NCBI GenBank assembly: GCA_004525875.1
Contig: SPBQ01000025.1
Span: 1 to 12,218 of the forward strand
Source of the DNA: Myxococcales bacterium
GTDB taxonomy: Bacteria; Desulfobacterota_B; Binatia; UBA1149; SPBQ01
DNA: 12,218 nt
Reading direction: 5' to 3'
In this document: positions 1 to 6,840 of the stretch, in pieces
Layout of the letters: each line of letters opens with the position of its first letter
How positions within the stretch are numbered: the stretch's first letter is position 1
Position numbers and translations under genes: made by a program
The notes under the pieces: generated by a model
What the model saw: only the letters and a program-made list of their open reading frames with translations
Told to the model about the DNA's origin: nothing
The model's database searches: none

Positions 1-1071
1 GATTCGCTCCGTCGCCGCGACGGCTGCGACCGCGCCGTCGTTCACTACGACCGCCTCCTCGAAGCCGACCAGTTCAAGGAAGAGTCTCTATTCGGCCGCG
101 GCTTCTGCCGTTTCCAGGACGGTCGATATGACGAAGCCCTTGTGGATCTCGGCGCGTATCTCGACGTCGCGGCCAAGGACAGCGGCACGCGCGACCGCGC
201 CGCCTACCTCCGGTTCAAGGCCGCCGAGTCCCTGTATCTCCGCGCGTCGGACGTCGATCGAGAAACAGCGGGTCTTCGGTACTTCGAAATGATGTCGGCC
301 TTCGTCACGATCGCTCCGGAGCACGAGCAGGCGTTCGAGGCATGGTTCCGCCTCGGTGAGTGGCACCGCGAACGCGAGGAGTTCGAGGCCTGCGCCGACG
401 CATTCGGCAACGTGGGCGGCAATCGCGCCTTCGAGATCAAGGCCGGCTTCCTGTCGGCGCAGTGCCGCGTGGAAGAGGTTCTGGCAGCGCCCGACGACCA
501 GCCCGCGCCGCCGGATCTGGTTCGTGCCGCCGTCGCGGCGCTCGACGGGTTCCGGGCCGAGGCGGCTGAACTGCGCGCAGGCGACGGCCTCGAACAGGAA
601 CGTGCACTCGCGCCGCTCGAAGCGAAGGCGACGCTCATGGGCGCCGCCATCGTCACTCGTAGCGGCGTTGGCACGATGGAGGACCGGCTCGAACGGCTCG
701 ACGGATTCGAGCAGCGCTTCCCGGCGGCCACCGACCTGCTGCCGGAAGTGCGATCGCTACGCATCGTCGCCTACCGAACCGTCGGTGACATGGACGGTGC
801 CGGGACAGAGCTCGAGGCCCTGCTCGCGCAGGACTCCTCCGGCGCCTATCGTGGCGACCCGCTGCGCAAACTCGGTATCGTGTTCCTCGAGGAAGCGTCC
901 CGGCGCCAGGAGGCCGGAGATCTCGAAGGCGCCGCACGCAGTCGCCGCGTCGCGCTACGCATCTACGAGACGCTGCTCGCCGACGCCCGCGCCGGCGGGC
1001 CGGCGCCGCCCGAGGGACTGGCCGGCCTCGAGCAGCTGGTTACCGATCTTCAGACGCAGACCGGCAGCTGA
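1..1071 (+). CDS. TPR-like repeat protein, 5' end missing
   Basis: The frame is open from base 1 to a TGA at 1069-1071, giving 356 residues with no stop, so the true start lies left of the window. A GTG at 142 is in frame, but the codons before it already read as a good helical repeat (RAVVHYDRLLEADQF, then FGRGFCRFQDGRYDEALVDL), so it is probably not the start. Alternating amphipathic helices with Ala/Leu/Tyr/Gly packing positions recur at residues ~8-45, ~100-140 (EAWFRLGEWHREREEFEACA) and ~290-330 near the C-terminus, the pattern of tetratricopeptide-type solenoids. Such proteins are usually protein-interaction scaffolds, often periplasmic or envelope-linked in Gram-negatives, but without the N-terminus the location cannot be told. 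No catalytic motif is visible. It converges on the lipoprotein gene with a 25-base gap. The coding call is firm; the TPR label is a pattern judgement. Confidence 0.85.
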   Translation, partial: DSLRRRDGCDRAVVHYDRLLEADQFKEESLFGRGFCRFQDGRYDEALVDLGAYLDVAAKDSGTRDRAAYLRFKAAESLYLRASDVDRETAGLRYFEMMSAFVTIAPEHEQAFEAWFRLGEWHREREEFEACADAFGNVGGNRAFEIKAGFLSAQCRVEEVLAAPDDQPAPPDLVRAAVAALDGFRAEAAELRAGDGLEQERALAPLEAKATLMGAAIVTRSGVGTMEDRLERLDGFEQRFPAATDLLPEVRSLRIVAYRTVGDMDGAGTELEALLAQDSSGAYRGDPLRKLGIVFLEEASRRQEAGDLEGAARSRRVALRIYETLLADARAGGPAPPEGLAGLEQLVTDLQTQTGS

Positions 1072-1096
1072 ACGATGCCGACCACGACTCGCGCGC

Positions 1097-2098
1097 TCAG
1101 AATTCGACGATGAACCCCTCGGTCTCGCCCGTCGCGACGTCAATCATCGTCACGCGCGCGCGGTCGTAGGAACCCGAGGGATAATAGAGAAATCCGCTCG
1201 TGCTGCGGCCGGGCGCCAGGCGCACGCTGCGCAGCGTGCGCTCCGGGATGATGCGGCTGGCCGCGCGCACGTCACCGAGGTCGCTGGACGCTGTCGGCGA
1301 CACCGGACCGACATCACCATCGAGCTGGGCGTTGCCTTCGGTAATGGTGCGCCGGTTGGCATCGTGAAGCAGGGCCACCGCCTCGTCGGACGTCATTGGA
1401 TATGCGCGCCGGCGAGAGCCCGACTGGCGCAGAACGACATCTCTCGGATCGAACGCGTAGGCACGGCCGGTACCGTTGGTGATCGTCACCTTGACCGGCA
1501 GAATTCCGGCCGCGCTCAGGTCGGCCTCGAAATCGAGTACCGTCGTGAAGCCGGTGAGCCGCTCGAGGACGACGCTTACTCCGGTCGCCCGATCCGTCGC
1601 TTCGCGCGGAGCGCTCGCGTGGGCCGACGAGTTCGACCCGACCGGCGCCGTCTCGTGGGCGCCCGAGCGCGGCACGAACTTGCCCGCATCCTCGCCTTCG
1701 CGCGCACGAACCAGATCCGCCCGACCGGTGACGCCGAGGAGGACTCCGCGCTCGAACTCCTGCTCGTTCGCGATCCCGTCCTGCCGGGACTCGATGTGCA
1801 CGCCGTCCGGCTCGCACCGGATCGTGACCCTACCGCTCATGCCGCCGCGCGAGTCCTCGCGCTCGCCCTCGACGTAACCGGGAACACCGGGGCGGGCGAC
1901 CTTGAAGCCCGTCACGCGCAGCCCCATGCTGACGAGGGAATCGTAAACGTGACGATTGGCCGCATCACAATCCATCGCGGCGGTGTCGATCTGGTAGGAC
2001 TTGGTCACCGACGACGTGCAGGAGACGGCCAGCACCGTCGCGACCATTAGGACGACGGATCTGGCAAGGAAGGCTGCGCCGCCGCATACACGCCTCAT
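1097..2098 (-). CDS. putative lipoprotein of unknown function
   Basis: 333 residues from ATG (2098) to a stop at 1097. The N-terminus is a classic lipoprotein signal: Arg at 2-3 and 13, a hydrophobic stretch about 15-25, then the lipobox A-V-S-C with Cys27 as the predicted lipidated residue. The mature part has an N-terminal segment (about 30-130) with two cysteines (C44, C95) that could form a disulfide, a Ser/Ala/Glu-rich low-complexity linker (about 130-170), and a C-terminal beta-rich region (about 175-333). That region contains LPVKVTITNGTGRAYAFDP and SVRLAPGRSTSGFLYYP, which resemble the immunoglobulin-like fold of many secreted bacterial proteins of unknown function. I do not recognise a named family and infer no activity. 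It is the last gene of a minus-strand run, 60 bases after the CDP-alcohol phosphotransferase gene, with a hairpin in that gap. No clear ribosome site precedes the ATG; the signal peptide supports this start. Confidence 0.85.
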   Translation of the reverse strand: MRRVCGGAAFLARSVVLMVATVLAVSCTSSVTKSYQIDTAAMDCDAANRHVYDSLVSMGLRVTGFKVARPGVPGYVEGEREDSRGGMSGRVTIRCEPDGVHIESRQDGIANEQEFERGVLLGVTGRADLVRAREGEDAGKFVPRSGAHETAPVGSNSSAHASAPREATDRATGVSVVLERLTGFTTVLDFEADLSAAGILPVKVTITNGTGRAYAFDPRDVVLRQSGSRRRAYPMTSDEAVALLHDANRRTITEGNAQLDGDVGPVSPTASSDLGDVRAASRIIPERTLRSVRLAPGRSTSGFLYYPSGSYDRARVTMIDVATGETEGFIVEF

Positions 2099-2126
2099 AG
2101 CGTCGATGTAGCCTGTTCACGAGCGG

Positions 2127-2145
2127 AGCGCGAGCGCGTCGCGCT
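2127..2145 (-). terminator. intercistronic hairpin, possible weak terminator
   Basis: AGCGCGA at 2127-2133 pairs perfectly with TCGCGCT at 2139-2145 around a 5-base loop. The hairpin starts 13 bases after the phosphotransferase stop codon (2159-2161, minus strand) and ends before the lipoprotein ATG. There is no T-run after it, so it may be a processing or stability element, or a partial terminator, rather than a true intrinsic terminator. Confidence 0.3.
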
Positions 2146-2158
2146 GACCCGCGAGCAC

Positions 2159-2758
2159 TCAGCTACGACGCGCGAGCAGCATCTCGACCGTCAGGCCGAT
2201 ATTCTCTCCGGCTCCCGATAGGTTGAGGAGCGCTACCGTGACGAAGGTCGGCTCCAGCAGCCACGGAGACAGATTCATCCACGGCAGCACGGCGACGCCT
2301 CCGATCACCGCGAGCACGTAGTTCGCCACGCCCGCGAAGTGCCCGCGGGACGAGGCACGCGGATGCCGGCCGAGCCAGGCGCTGAGCCCCCAGCGCACCA
2401 TGTACGAGCCGAACGACACCACCAGCGCGATCACCGGAAGCCAGTTTGCGTGCTCCCAGTAGCGGATCGCGCTTCCGAGAACGGGGCGGCTCCAGGTGTG
2501 CGTGACTGCGAAGCCGCTGAACGCCAGGACGAGGAATGTCGCGTCGCACAGATTGTCGAGCAGACGGCCGGCATCGCTCTGCACGTCGAGCCGCCGCGCG
2601 AGTCGGCCGTCGCTGAAGTCGGCGGCCGCAGCCGCGATCACCAGCGGCAGCACGATCCAGGAGCCCGTGGCACGATCCATCGCGACGAGCTCGCGCAGGA
2701 CGAGCACGCCGAAGACAATCCGGCTGAGGCTGAGGAGGTGTGCGCTCAGCGCACGCAC
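2159..2758 (-). CDS. CDP-alcohol phosphatidyltransferase family protein
   Basis: 199 residues, GTG start at 2758. Residues 47-72 match the complete family signature D-x2-D-G-x2-A-R-x8-G-x3-D-x3-D: D47, D50, G51, A54, R55, G64, D68 and D72 are all present. In this family the four aspartates bind the metals used to transfer a phospho-alcohol from a CDP-activated donor to an acceptor alcohol with release of CMP, inside the membrane. Several hydrophobic spans (about 11-27, 33-46, 68-87, 105-125, 143-160, 165-185) agree with the usual six-helix integral membrane fold, and about 200 residues is normal. The substrate cannot be told: phosphatidylglycerophosphate, cardiolipin, inositol-phosphate and ether-lipid enzymes share the motif. 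The GTG start lies inside the last codons of the beta-propeller gene (13-base overlap), so translational coupling is likely. Family confident, substrate unknown. Confidence 0.9.
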   Translation of the reverse strand: MRALSAHLLSLSRIVFGVLVLRELVAMDRATGSWIVLPLVIAAAAADFSDGRLARRLDVQSDAGRLLDNLCDATFLVLAFSGFAVTHTWSRPVLGSAIRYWEHANWLPVIALVVSFGSYMVRWGLSAWLGRHPRASSRGHFAGVANYVLAVIGGVAVLPWMNLSPWLLEPTFVTVALLNLSGAGENIGLTVEMLLARRS

Positions 2759-3933
2759 GCGTCCCAGCAGGCAAAGTGGCCGGCGGCTACGCGCGTGGCC
2801 GGCATATCGCCCGCGAGCGGTAGCACGTAGACGCTGCTGTCCTCGCTCGCCATGTTACCGGCCTCGTCAGTGACGTGCCCCGCGAACGTGAGACTCTCGC
2901 CGTCGGGCGAGATCAGCGGGTGCGACGTCGCGAACTGATCGAAGAACCAGCAGAAGTACACGAGCTCGCGGCTCGGGTAGAAGCGTGCATCGAGCGTACG
3001 ACGGCTGCCGAGCACGTCGAAGACCGACCACTCCATACCCCCCTTCTCGTTGAAGGAGATCGACACGAGGCGCGAGGAACAGGGCGACCAAAAAAAGCCG
3101 ACCACGCTGGAATCGTTGACCACCTCGCGGCGCCCGGTACGGACGTCGACGAGGCTCACACCGGTGAACATGTGGGGTGTCTCACCGAGCGCTTCCGACA
3201 CTGCCAGGTAACGCCCGTCCGGAGACCACAGCAGCGCGCTGTGGCCCTCGACCGGCCGCACGATCTCACTGACACCGTCGTCGAGCCGGTAAATCGCCAG
3301 GTGTTCCTCCTCGTCGCTCGCGTCGACGTATGCGATGCGGCTTCCGTCGGGGGACCAGGCCGGCGTGCGGAACTCGCCGGGCATCAGGCGTGCGATCTCC
3401 TCGCAACCCTCGTCGGTGTTGTAGATGCTCAGCCGCGCTTCCTCGCAGACCGACCGGCTCCCGCCGGCGTGAACCGCAATGTAACGGTCCTTGGGCGACC
3501 ATGACCAGAACAGCGGCGAGCCGTTCTCCACTTCGATGCTCCGGCCGGGCCGACCGATATCGACGAGCTCCAGCCTGAGGCCCTCGTCGCTTTGCAGCAG
3601 CAGTGCGATGCGCGTGGAATCGGACGACCAGCTCTCGCAGATCGGTGCCGCTCCGGTCATCCGCCAGACCTCGATCATCGAGACGCCGTCCTGTGCGACC
3701 GCGTACAGCCCCGCCTCGGGTGAGTTGCCGGGGCGCACGCCGAAGCACGCGACGTGCGTGCCGTCGGGAGAGTACGAGGGCCAGACGTAGTAGAGACGAC
3801 CGCCGGCGCCGGTGCCTTCCCATCCGCAGGTCAGTCGTTGCGGCTCATTCGTGCTCTTCGGCGTCTCCGCCTGGTAGAGGTCGCCGTCCTCCCCGACATA
3901 GACCAGACGACATGCGCGATTTTCCGTTTCCAT
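2746..3933 (-). CDS. TolB/WD40-like beta-propeller protein
   Basis: 395 residues from the ATG at 3933. Seven PD40-type repeats are visible, with cores YSPDG (54), WSSDS (102), WSPKD (145), WSPDG (193), WSPDG (236), WSPCS (282) and ISPDG (341), each followed by a short hydrophobic strand such as RIAYVD or YLAVSE. The 43-59 residue spacing suits a seven-bladed propeller, and LVYVGEDGDLY at 9-19 looks like the opening strand of the first blade. Propellers of this kind (as in TolB or the peptidase DPP-IV N-domain) bind proteins or ligands; no catalytic domain or signal peptide is attached, so a cytoplasmic binding role is the plain reading. The frame is open upstream to 4047, but that stretch is Arg/Pro-rich and non-propeller-like, while GGAGGT at 3944-3949 sits just before the GTG at 3936 and ATG at 3933. 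Its 3' end overlaps the phosphotransferase start by 13 bases. Confidence 0.85.
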   Translation of the reverse strand: METENRACRLVYVGEDGDLYQAETPKSTNEPQRLTCGWEGTGAGGRLYYVWPSYSPDGTHVACFGVRPGNSPEAGLYAVAQDGVSMIEVWRMTGAAPICESWSSDSTRIALLLQSDEGLRLELVDIGRPGRSIEVENGSPLFWSWSPKDRYIAVHAGGSRSVCEEARLSIYNTDEGCEEIARLMPGEFRTPAWSPDGSRIAYVDASDEEEHLAIYRLDDGVSEIVRPVEGHSALLWSPDGRYLAVSEALGETPHMFTGVSLVDVRTGRREVVNDSSVVGFFWSPCSSRLVSISFNEKGGMEWSVFDVLGSRRTLDARFYPSRELVYFCWFFDQFATSHPLISPDGESLTFAGHVTDEAGNMASEDSSVYVLPLAGDMPATRVAAGHFACWDACVR

Positions 3934-3943
3934 CACGATCACC

Positions 3944-3949
3944 ACCTCC
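3944..3949 (-). promoter_or_regulatory. ribosome binding site of the beta-propeller gene
   Basis: On the minus strand GGAGGT lies 7 bases before a GTG (3936) and 10 bases before an ATG (3933) in the same frame. It is the best Shine-Dalgarno match in the window and decides the start against the upstream in-frame option at 4047. GTG at 3936 would add just one residue. Confidence 0.6.
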
Positions 3950-4050
3950 ACCGCCGCACGGCCGCGTGCCGGGTTGGCGAGTCTCCTCAGCCGGACCCCG
4001 GGCCGGTCTCTGCGCACCCGCGGCGGCGAAGCTTCGTGTTCCCCCACCAG

Positions 4051-4761
4051 TCACGCACCACCGCCGGCCTCCACATCGATACGATTCTTGCGCGCCGCGT
4101 GGCGGCGCAGCAACACATAGAGAGCCCCTTCCCCGCCATCGCACGGTCTCGCAGTGACGAACCCGAGAATGCAGCGTGAGCTCGGTCCGCACGCGAGCCA
4201 TTCCGGAATCCGCTCGCGCAGCACGCCGAACTGACGCGGAGAGTTGTTTCCCTTGCCGGTGATCACGAGAACGCAGCGGTCGCCGCGTCGCTGGCAGCGC
4301 GAGATGAGCTGGTCGACAGCGACTTTCGCATCGTCGAGCGGCATACCGTGGAGGTCAACGTGTGAACGCACGGCGAACTCTCCGTGCTCCAGCTTTGCGA
4401 TCGTCTCACGGCTCACGCCTGCGGCGCGCCCGCGTATGAAGCGATCCGAGAAACGCACATCAAAATGCTCGTCGGCAGTCGGATCCTCCGCGATTGCACT
4501 GTGCACAACAATCGGCGCAGCCAGCGACCCACCCGTGACTCGCCCGGTGCCCTCGAGCGGGACGACTCCGCCCATGGCCTGCCGGAACGTCGTGTCGTCG
4601 TCCGGTTGCGTGACGTTCGTCACATCGAGTCGCGCGGCGGTCTCGGGTGCTTCGACGCATGCCCTGCGGCGCGCGCCGCGCTTCAGCTTGCCGAGCTGAT
4701 CGCGGAACGGGTTGTTGAACGGCCGGTCATCTCGGCCGTTGTCGCTCGAGCTTCTGGACAT
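4051..4761 (-). CDS. Smr-domain protein (MutS2 C-terminal-like nuclease family)
   Basis: 236 residues, ATG at 4761. The C-terminal half is a Smr domain: DLHG at 136-139, the strand VLVITGKG at 164-171 and GGEGALYVLLRR at 209-220 are the three conserved blocks in order. The N-terminal part is basic and disordered-looking, then carries FRQAMGGVVPL (59-69), which resembles the stand-alone proteobacterial Smr proteins (SmrA/SmrB type) rather than MutS2. Family members bind DNA or RNA, and several are endonucleases; E. coli SmrB cleaves mRNA at collided ribosomes. Whether this one acts on DNA or RNA cannot be read from sequence. The usual His or Gly before GGxGA is here Asp (CDGGEGA). It is the first gene of a minus-strand run and is divergent from the oxidoreductase gene. 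No clear ribosome site precedes the start. A 117-base gap separates it from the propeller gene. Confidence 0.9.
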   Translation of the reverse strand: MSRSSSDNGRDDRPFNNPFRDQLGKLKRGARRRACVEAPETAARLDVTNVTQPDDDTTFRQAMGGVVPLEGTGRVTGGSLAAPIVVHSAIAEDPTADEHFDVRFSDRFIRGRAAGVSRETIAKLEHGEFAVRSHVDLHGMPLDDAKVAVDQLISRCQRRGDRCVLVITGKGNNSPRQFGVLRERIPEWLACGPSSRCILGFVTARPCDGGEGALYVLLRRHAARKNRIDVEAGGGA

Positions 4762-4811
4762 GGATCGGTCTCACGGACGCAGCGCTTCACCATACACACC
4801 CAAGAAGGCTA

Positions 4812-4828
4812 GCCGCAATACGTGCGGC
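4812..4828. promoter_or_regulatory. inverted repeat in the smr/oxidoreductase divergent gap
   Basis: GCCGCA (4812-4817) and TGCGGC (4823-4828) form a perfect 6+6 inverted repeat with a 5-base spacer, midway between two divergent start codons (4761 minus, 4865 plus). It could be an operator for one or both genes; a chance GC-rich dyad is the alternative. I could not identify convincing -35/-10 hexamers in the 103-base gap. Confidence 0.3.
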
Positions 4829-4841
4829 GAGCTTTGCTGCG

Positions 4842-4851
4842 CACCCGGGTG
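4842..4851. promoter_or_regulatory. CACCCGGGTG palindrome before the oxidoreductase start
   Basis: CACCCGGGTG is a perfect 10-base palindrome ending 13 bases before the ATG at 4865, in the position of an operator or 5'-leader element. It occupies the place where a Shine-Dalgarno would be expected, and no good Shine-Dalgarno is present. The function is inferred only from position and symmetry. Confidence 0.3.
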
Positions 4852-4864
4852 TACGCTTCCGCGC

Positions 4865-5797
4865 ATGGAGCCAGCGGTGTATGTGTTCGTCGGGCAGGGG
4901 GGACTGAACTACGGCACGCTGCGTAATCGCGCGATTGCGGTCGAAGACTGCGGCTACGATGGACTGTGGCTGGTCGACCACTTCTGGGCCCGTGACCGGC
5001 CCGACGCCGATTTTCTGGACGGATGGACGACCATCGCAGGACTGGCCGAGGCGACCGATCGTCTGCGGCTCGGCGTGCTGGTCACGTGTAACGCGTTCCG
5101 GAATCCGGGCATCCTCGCCAAGGTCGCCGCTACGGCGGATCACATCAGCGACGGTCGCATCGAGCTGGGTATGGGCGCCGGCTGGATGGACGAGGAGTTC
5201 GACGCCTACGGCTTCGACTTCGCTCCGGTGGGCGAGCGGCTCGACGCACTCGGTGAGTCGCTCGAGATCCTCACGCGGCTTTTCTCCGAGAAGCGCACCA
5301 GCTTCGAAGGCGACCACTACCGCATTCGCAACGCACCGTTCTTCCCGAAGCCGGTTCAGTCGCCGCTACCCATCACCATCGGCGGCGCCGGACGACAGGT
5401 GATGCTGCGACTGGTGGCGCGTCACGCCAATCGATGGAACTGCCCGATCCCAGCCGCACCTGAGATCGCATCGCTCGTTGCCACATTGCATGACCACTGT
5501 CGCGAGATCGGCCGCGATGCAGCCGAGATCACGGTGAGCGAGCAGGTGGCCGTCGTTCTAGGCAAGGACGAGGCTGACTACAGGAACAAGCGTGAAGTCG
5601 CTGAGGATCGAGTTGGTGGATTCATCGAGGATATCGACGCGATGGCCGTGTGCGGAACGCCGAGCAAGGTTGCCGACGAGCTGAACGCGAAGATCGCGTC
5701 GGGAGTCGCGGACTTCGCCGTCATCTTCGGTGATCTCGGCGAACGCGACACGCTCGAGCTGTTCGCGTCCCACGTCGCGCCCCAACTCACCGGCTAG
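4865..5797 (+). CDS. LLM-class flavin/F420-dependent oxidoreductase
   Basis: 310 residues from ATG 4865 to TAG at 5795-5797. The protein follows the bacterial luciferase-like TIM-barrel family: GYDGLWLVDH (30-39), GWTTIAGLAEATDRLRLG (53-70), the cofactor-side segment CNAFRNPGILAK (75-86), DGRIELGMGAGWMDEEF (96-112), PKPVQSPLPITIGGAG (161-176) and GTPSKVADEL (264-273). The FRNP and GMGAGW blocks are typical of the F420-using branch, in which reduced or oxidised deazaflavin transfers hydride to or from an organic substrate in the cytoplasm; FMN use is the alternative. The substrate is unknown. The frame is open further upstream to 4712, but the luciferase-like alignment begins at this ATG (VYVFVGQGGLNYGTL) and the earlier part would overlap the divergent Smr gene. 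No ribosome site is clear. It stands alone, divergent from smr and convergent with the LysR gene. Confidence 0.9.
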   Translation: MEPAVYVFVGQGGLNYGTLRNRAIAVEDCGYDGLWLVDHFWARDRPDADFLDGWTTIAGLAEATDRLRLGVLVTCNAFRNPGILAKVAATADHISDGRIELGMGAGWMDEEFDAYGFDFAPVGERLDALGESLEILTRLFSEKRTSFEGDHYRIRNAPFFPKPVQSPLPITIGGAGRQVMLRLVARHANRWNCPIPAAPEIASLVATLHDHCREIGRDAAEITVSEQVAVVLGKDEADYRNKREVAEDRVGGFIEDIDAMAVCGTPSKVADELNAKIASGVADFAVIFGDLGERDTLELFASHVAPQLTG

Positions 5798-5844
5798 CCG
5801 GCGGCGGCGCCACGTAATGTCTCGGCTCGCCCGCTCGACGAGCC
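5790..5844. terminator. dyads in the convergent gap after the oxidoreductase gene
   Basis: A perfect 12-base palindrome, CCGGCTAGCCGG (5790-5801), contains the oxidoreductase stop codon. Further on, GGCTCG (5824-5829) pairs with CGAGCC (5839-5844), and inside it GCTCG-A-CGAGC (5833-5843) is an alternative pairing. The gap separates two convergent genes, where a bidirectional terminator would be expected, but no T-run follows on either strand, so this is only a candidate. Confidence 0.25.
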
Positions 5845-5855
5845 TCGGTCCGCGT

Positions 5856-6764
5856 TCAGCGGTTCGATGCGGCGCGCTCGGAGGCCGGCGCGGACTGCAG
5901 GTACTCGATGAACTTGTCCACCGCGGGGCTGAAATGCTTGCCCGTCCGGTGAATGATGCCGATCGGCCGGATGAGGTCCTTGTCGCTCAGCTCCACCTTC
6001 ACCAGGGTGCCGGCCTGCACCTCGTGAATGCACGATTTCTCCGGGATCACGGCGATGCCGGCACCGACCTCGACCAGGCGCTTCACCATCTCGATGTTGT
6101 CCAGCTCGGCCACGTACTGGACGGTGATCTCGCGCTCGGAGAACAGACGGTCGAGCGCCTGCCGGGTCGGGATGCCCTTCTCGAAGCCGACGAACTTCTC
6201 GCCGTCGAGCGACGTGACGGGGATCTGCACCTGATCCGCCACCGGATGGCTCGGAGCGCACACGACGACCAGACGATCGGTGCGGAAGTCCAGGACCGTG
6301 ATCTGGGCCCGCGCACTGGGGTAGGCGACGATACCCAGATCGACGTTCCCACGCAGGACCTGCTCGTATACGTGGCTGGCGCGATCGTACTCGAGGTAGA
6401 CGTTGACGTGCGGGAAATCGGCGAAGTACGACTTCAAGGGGTCGGAGAGCTCGTACAAGCCTACGCTGTGCACCGTGCCGACTCGGATGCTGCCGGTGAC
6501 CACGTTGCTGAGGCCCTGGAGCTGGGCCTCCATCTCGTTGTAGACGTGCAGCATTTCCCGGCTGCCGCGGTGCAGGATCTCGCCCGCCGTCGTCGGCCGC
6601 ACGCTGCCTCGCTTACGCTCCAGAAGCCTCTTGCCGTAACGCTCTTCGAGCCCCCGGATCTGCTGGCTGACGGCCGACTGCGTGATGAAGTTCTGCGAGG
6701 CGGCCAGGGAGAAGCTCTGGTTCTCGACAACGTCGCAGAAGATCTTCAGCGTTTCTATGTGCAT
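5856..6764 (-). CDS. LysR-family transcriptional regulator
   Basis: 302 residues, ATG at 6764. Residues 1-60 are the winged helix-turn-helix: LKIFCDVVENQSFSLAA, then TQSAVSQQIRGLE as recognition helix, then RLLER and PTTAGE. Residues ~90-295 form the periplasmic-binding-protein-like effector domain, with GSIRVGTVHSVG opening subdomain I and DNIEMVKRLVEVGAGIAVIPE (222-242 region) the typical hinge and pocket block. The length is normal for the family, whose members usually bind as tetramers to T-N11-A sites and respond to a small co-inducer, often controlling themselves and a divergent neighbour. Here the divergent neighbour is ddl across 209 bases that contain a perfect inverted repeat. That suggests autoregulation and possibly ddl control. 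The effector is unknown; the CysB/CysL/CynR-like appearance of the domain is only an impression. A weak GGAAGG lies 13 bases before the start. Confidence 0.93.
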   Translation of the reverse strand: MHIETLKIFCDVVENQSFSLAASQNFITQSAVSQQIRGLEERYGKRLLERKRGSVRPTTAGEILHRGSREMLHVYNEMEAQLQGLSNVVTGSIRVGTVHSVGLYELSDPLKSYFADFPHVNVYLEYDRASHVYEQVLRGNVDLGIVAYPSARAQITVLDFRTDRLVVVCAPSHPVADQVQIPVTSLDGEKFVGFEKGIPTRQALDRLFSEREITVQYVAELDNIEMVKRLVEVGAGIAVIPEKSCIHEVQAGTLVKVELSDKDLIRPIGIIHRTGKHFSPAVDKFIEYLQSAPASERAASNR

Positions 6765-6783
6765 GTGTTCGTCTCAGCCTTCC

Positions 6784-6823
6784 ATTAAAGTTCATTAAGT
6801 TGAGCTCATGATTCATGAACTTT
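6784..6823 (-). promoter_or_regulatory. AT-rich operator/promoter region of the LysR gene
   Basis: AAAGTTCAT (6787-6795) and ATGAACTTT (6815-6823) form a perfect 9+9 inverted repeat with a 19-base spacer. The spacer holds GAGCTC (6803-6808), and the right arm overlaps the palindrome TTCATGAA (6812-6819). On the minus strand TTTAAT (6789-6784) matches the -10 consensus at five of six bases about 20 bases before the LysR ATG, overlapping the left arm; no good -35 is seen. This is the most AT-rich patch of the window. An autoregulatory LysR site is the natural inference. Confidence 0.5.
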
Positions 6824-6840
6824 TCCTGAGATTTTGACCA

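Noticed and set aside
356..2050. 564-residue plus-strand open frame running across the TPR and lipoprotein genes
   Set aside because: It overlaps the TPR gene in another frame and is antisense to the lipoprotein gene. Its product is Arg/Ser/Pro-rich with no family motif, a common by-product of high-GC codon use.
4027..4036. CGAAGCTTCG palindrome between the Smr and propeller genes
   Set aside because: It is a lone 10-base palindrome with no T-run, no second site and no clear positional logic, so chance is likely.
3934..4047. In-frame N-terminal extension of the beta-propeller gene to 4047
   Set aside because: The extra 38 residues are Arg/Pro-rich and unlike the propeller, and a good GGAGGT lies just before the later GTG/ATG pair.
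4712..4864. Upstream start of the oxidoreductase gene at 4712
   Set aside because: It would overlap the divergent Smr gene, and the family homology begins at ATG 4865.
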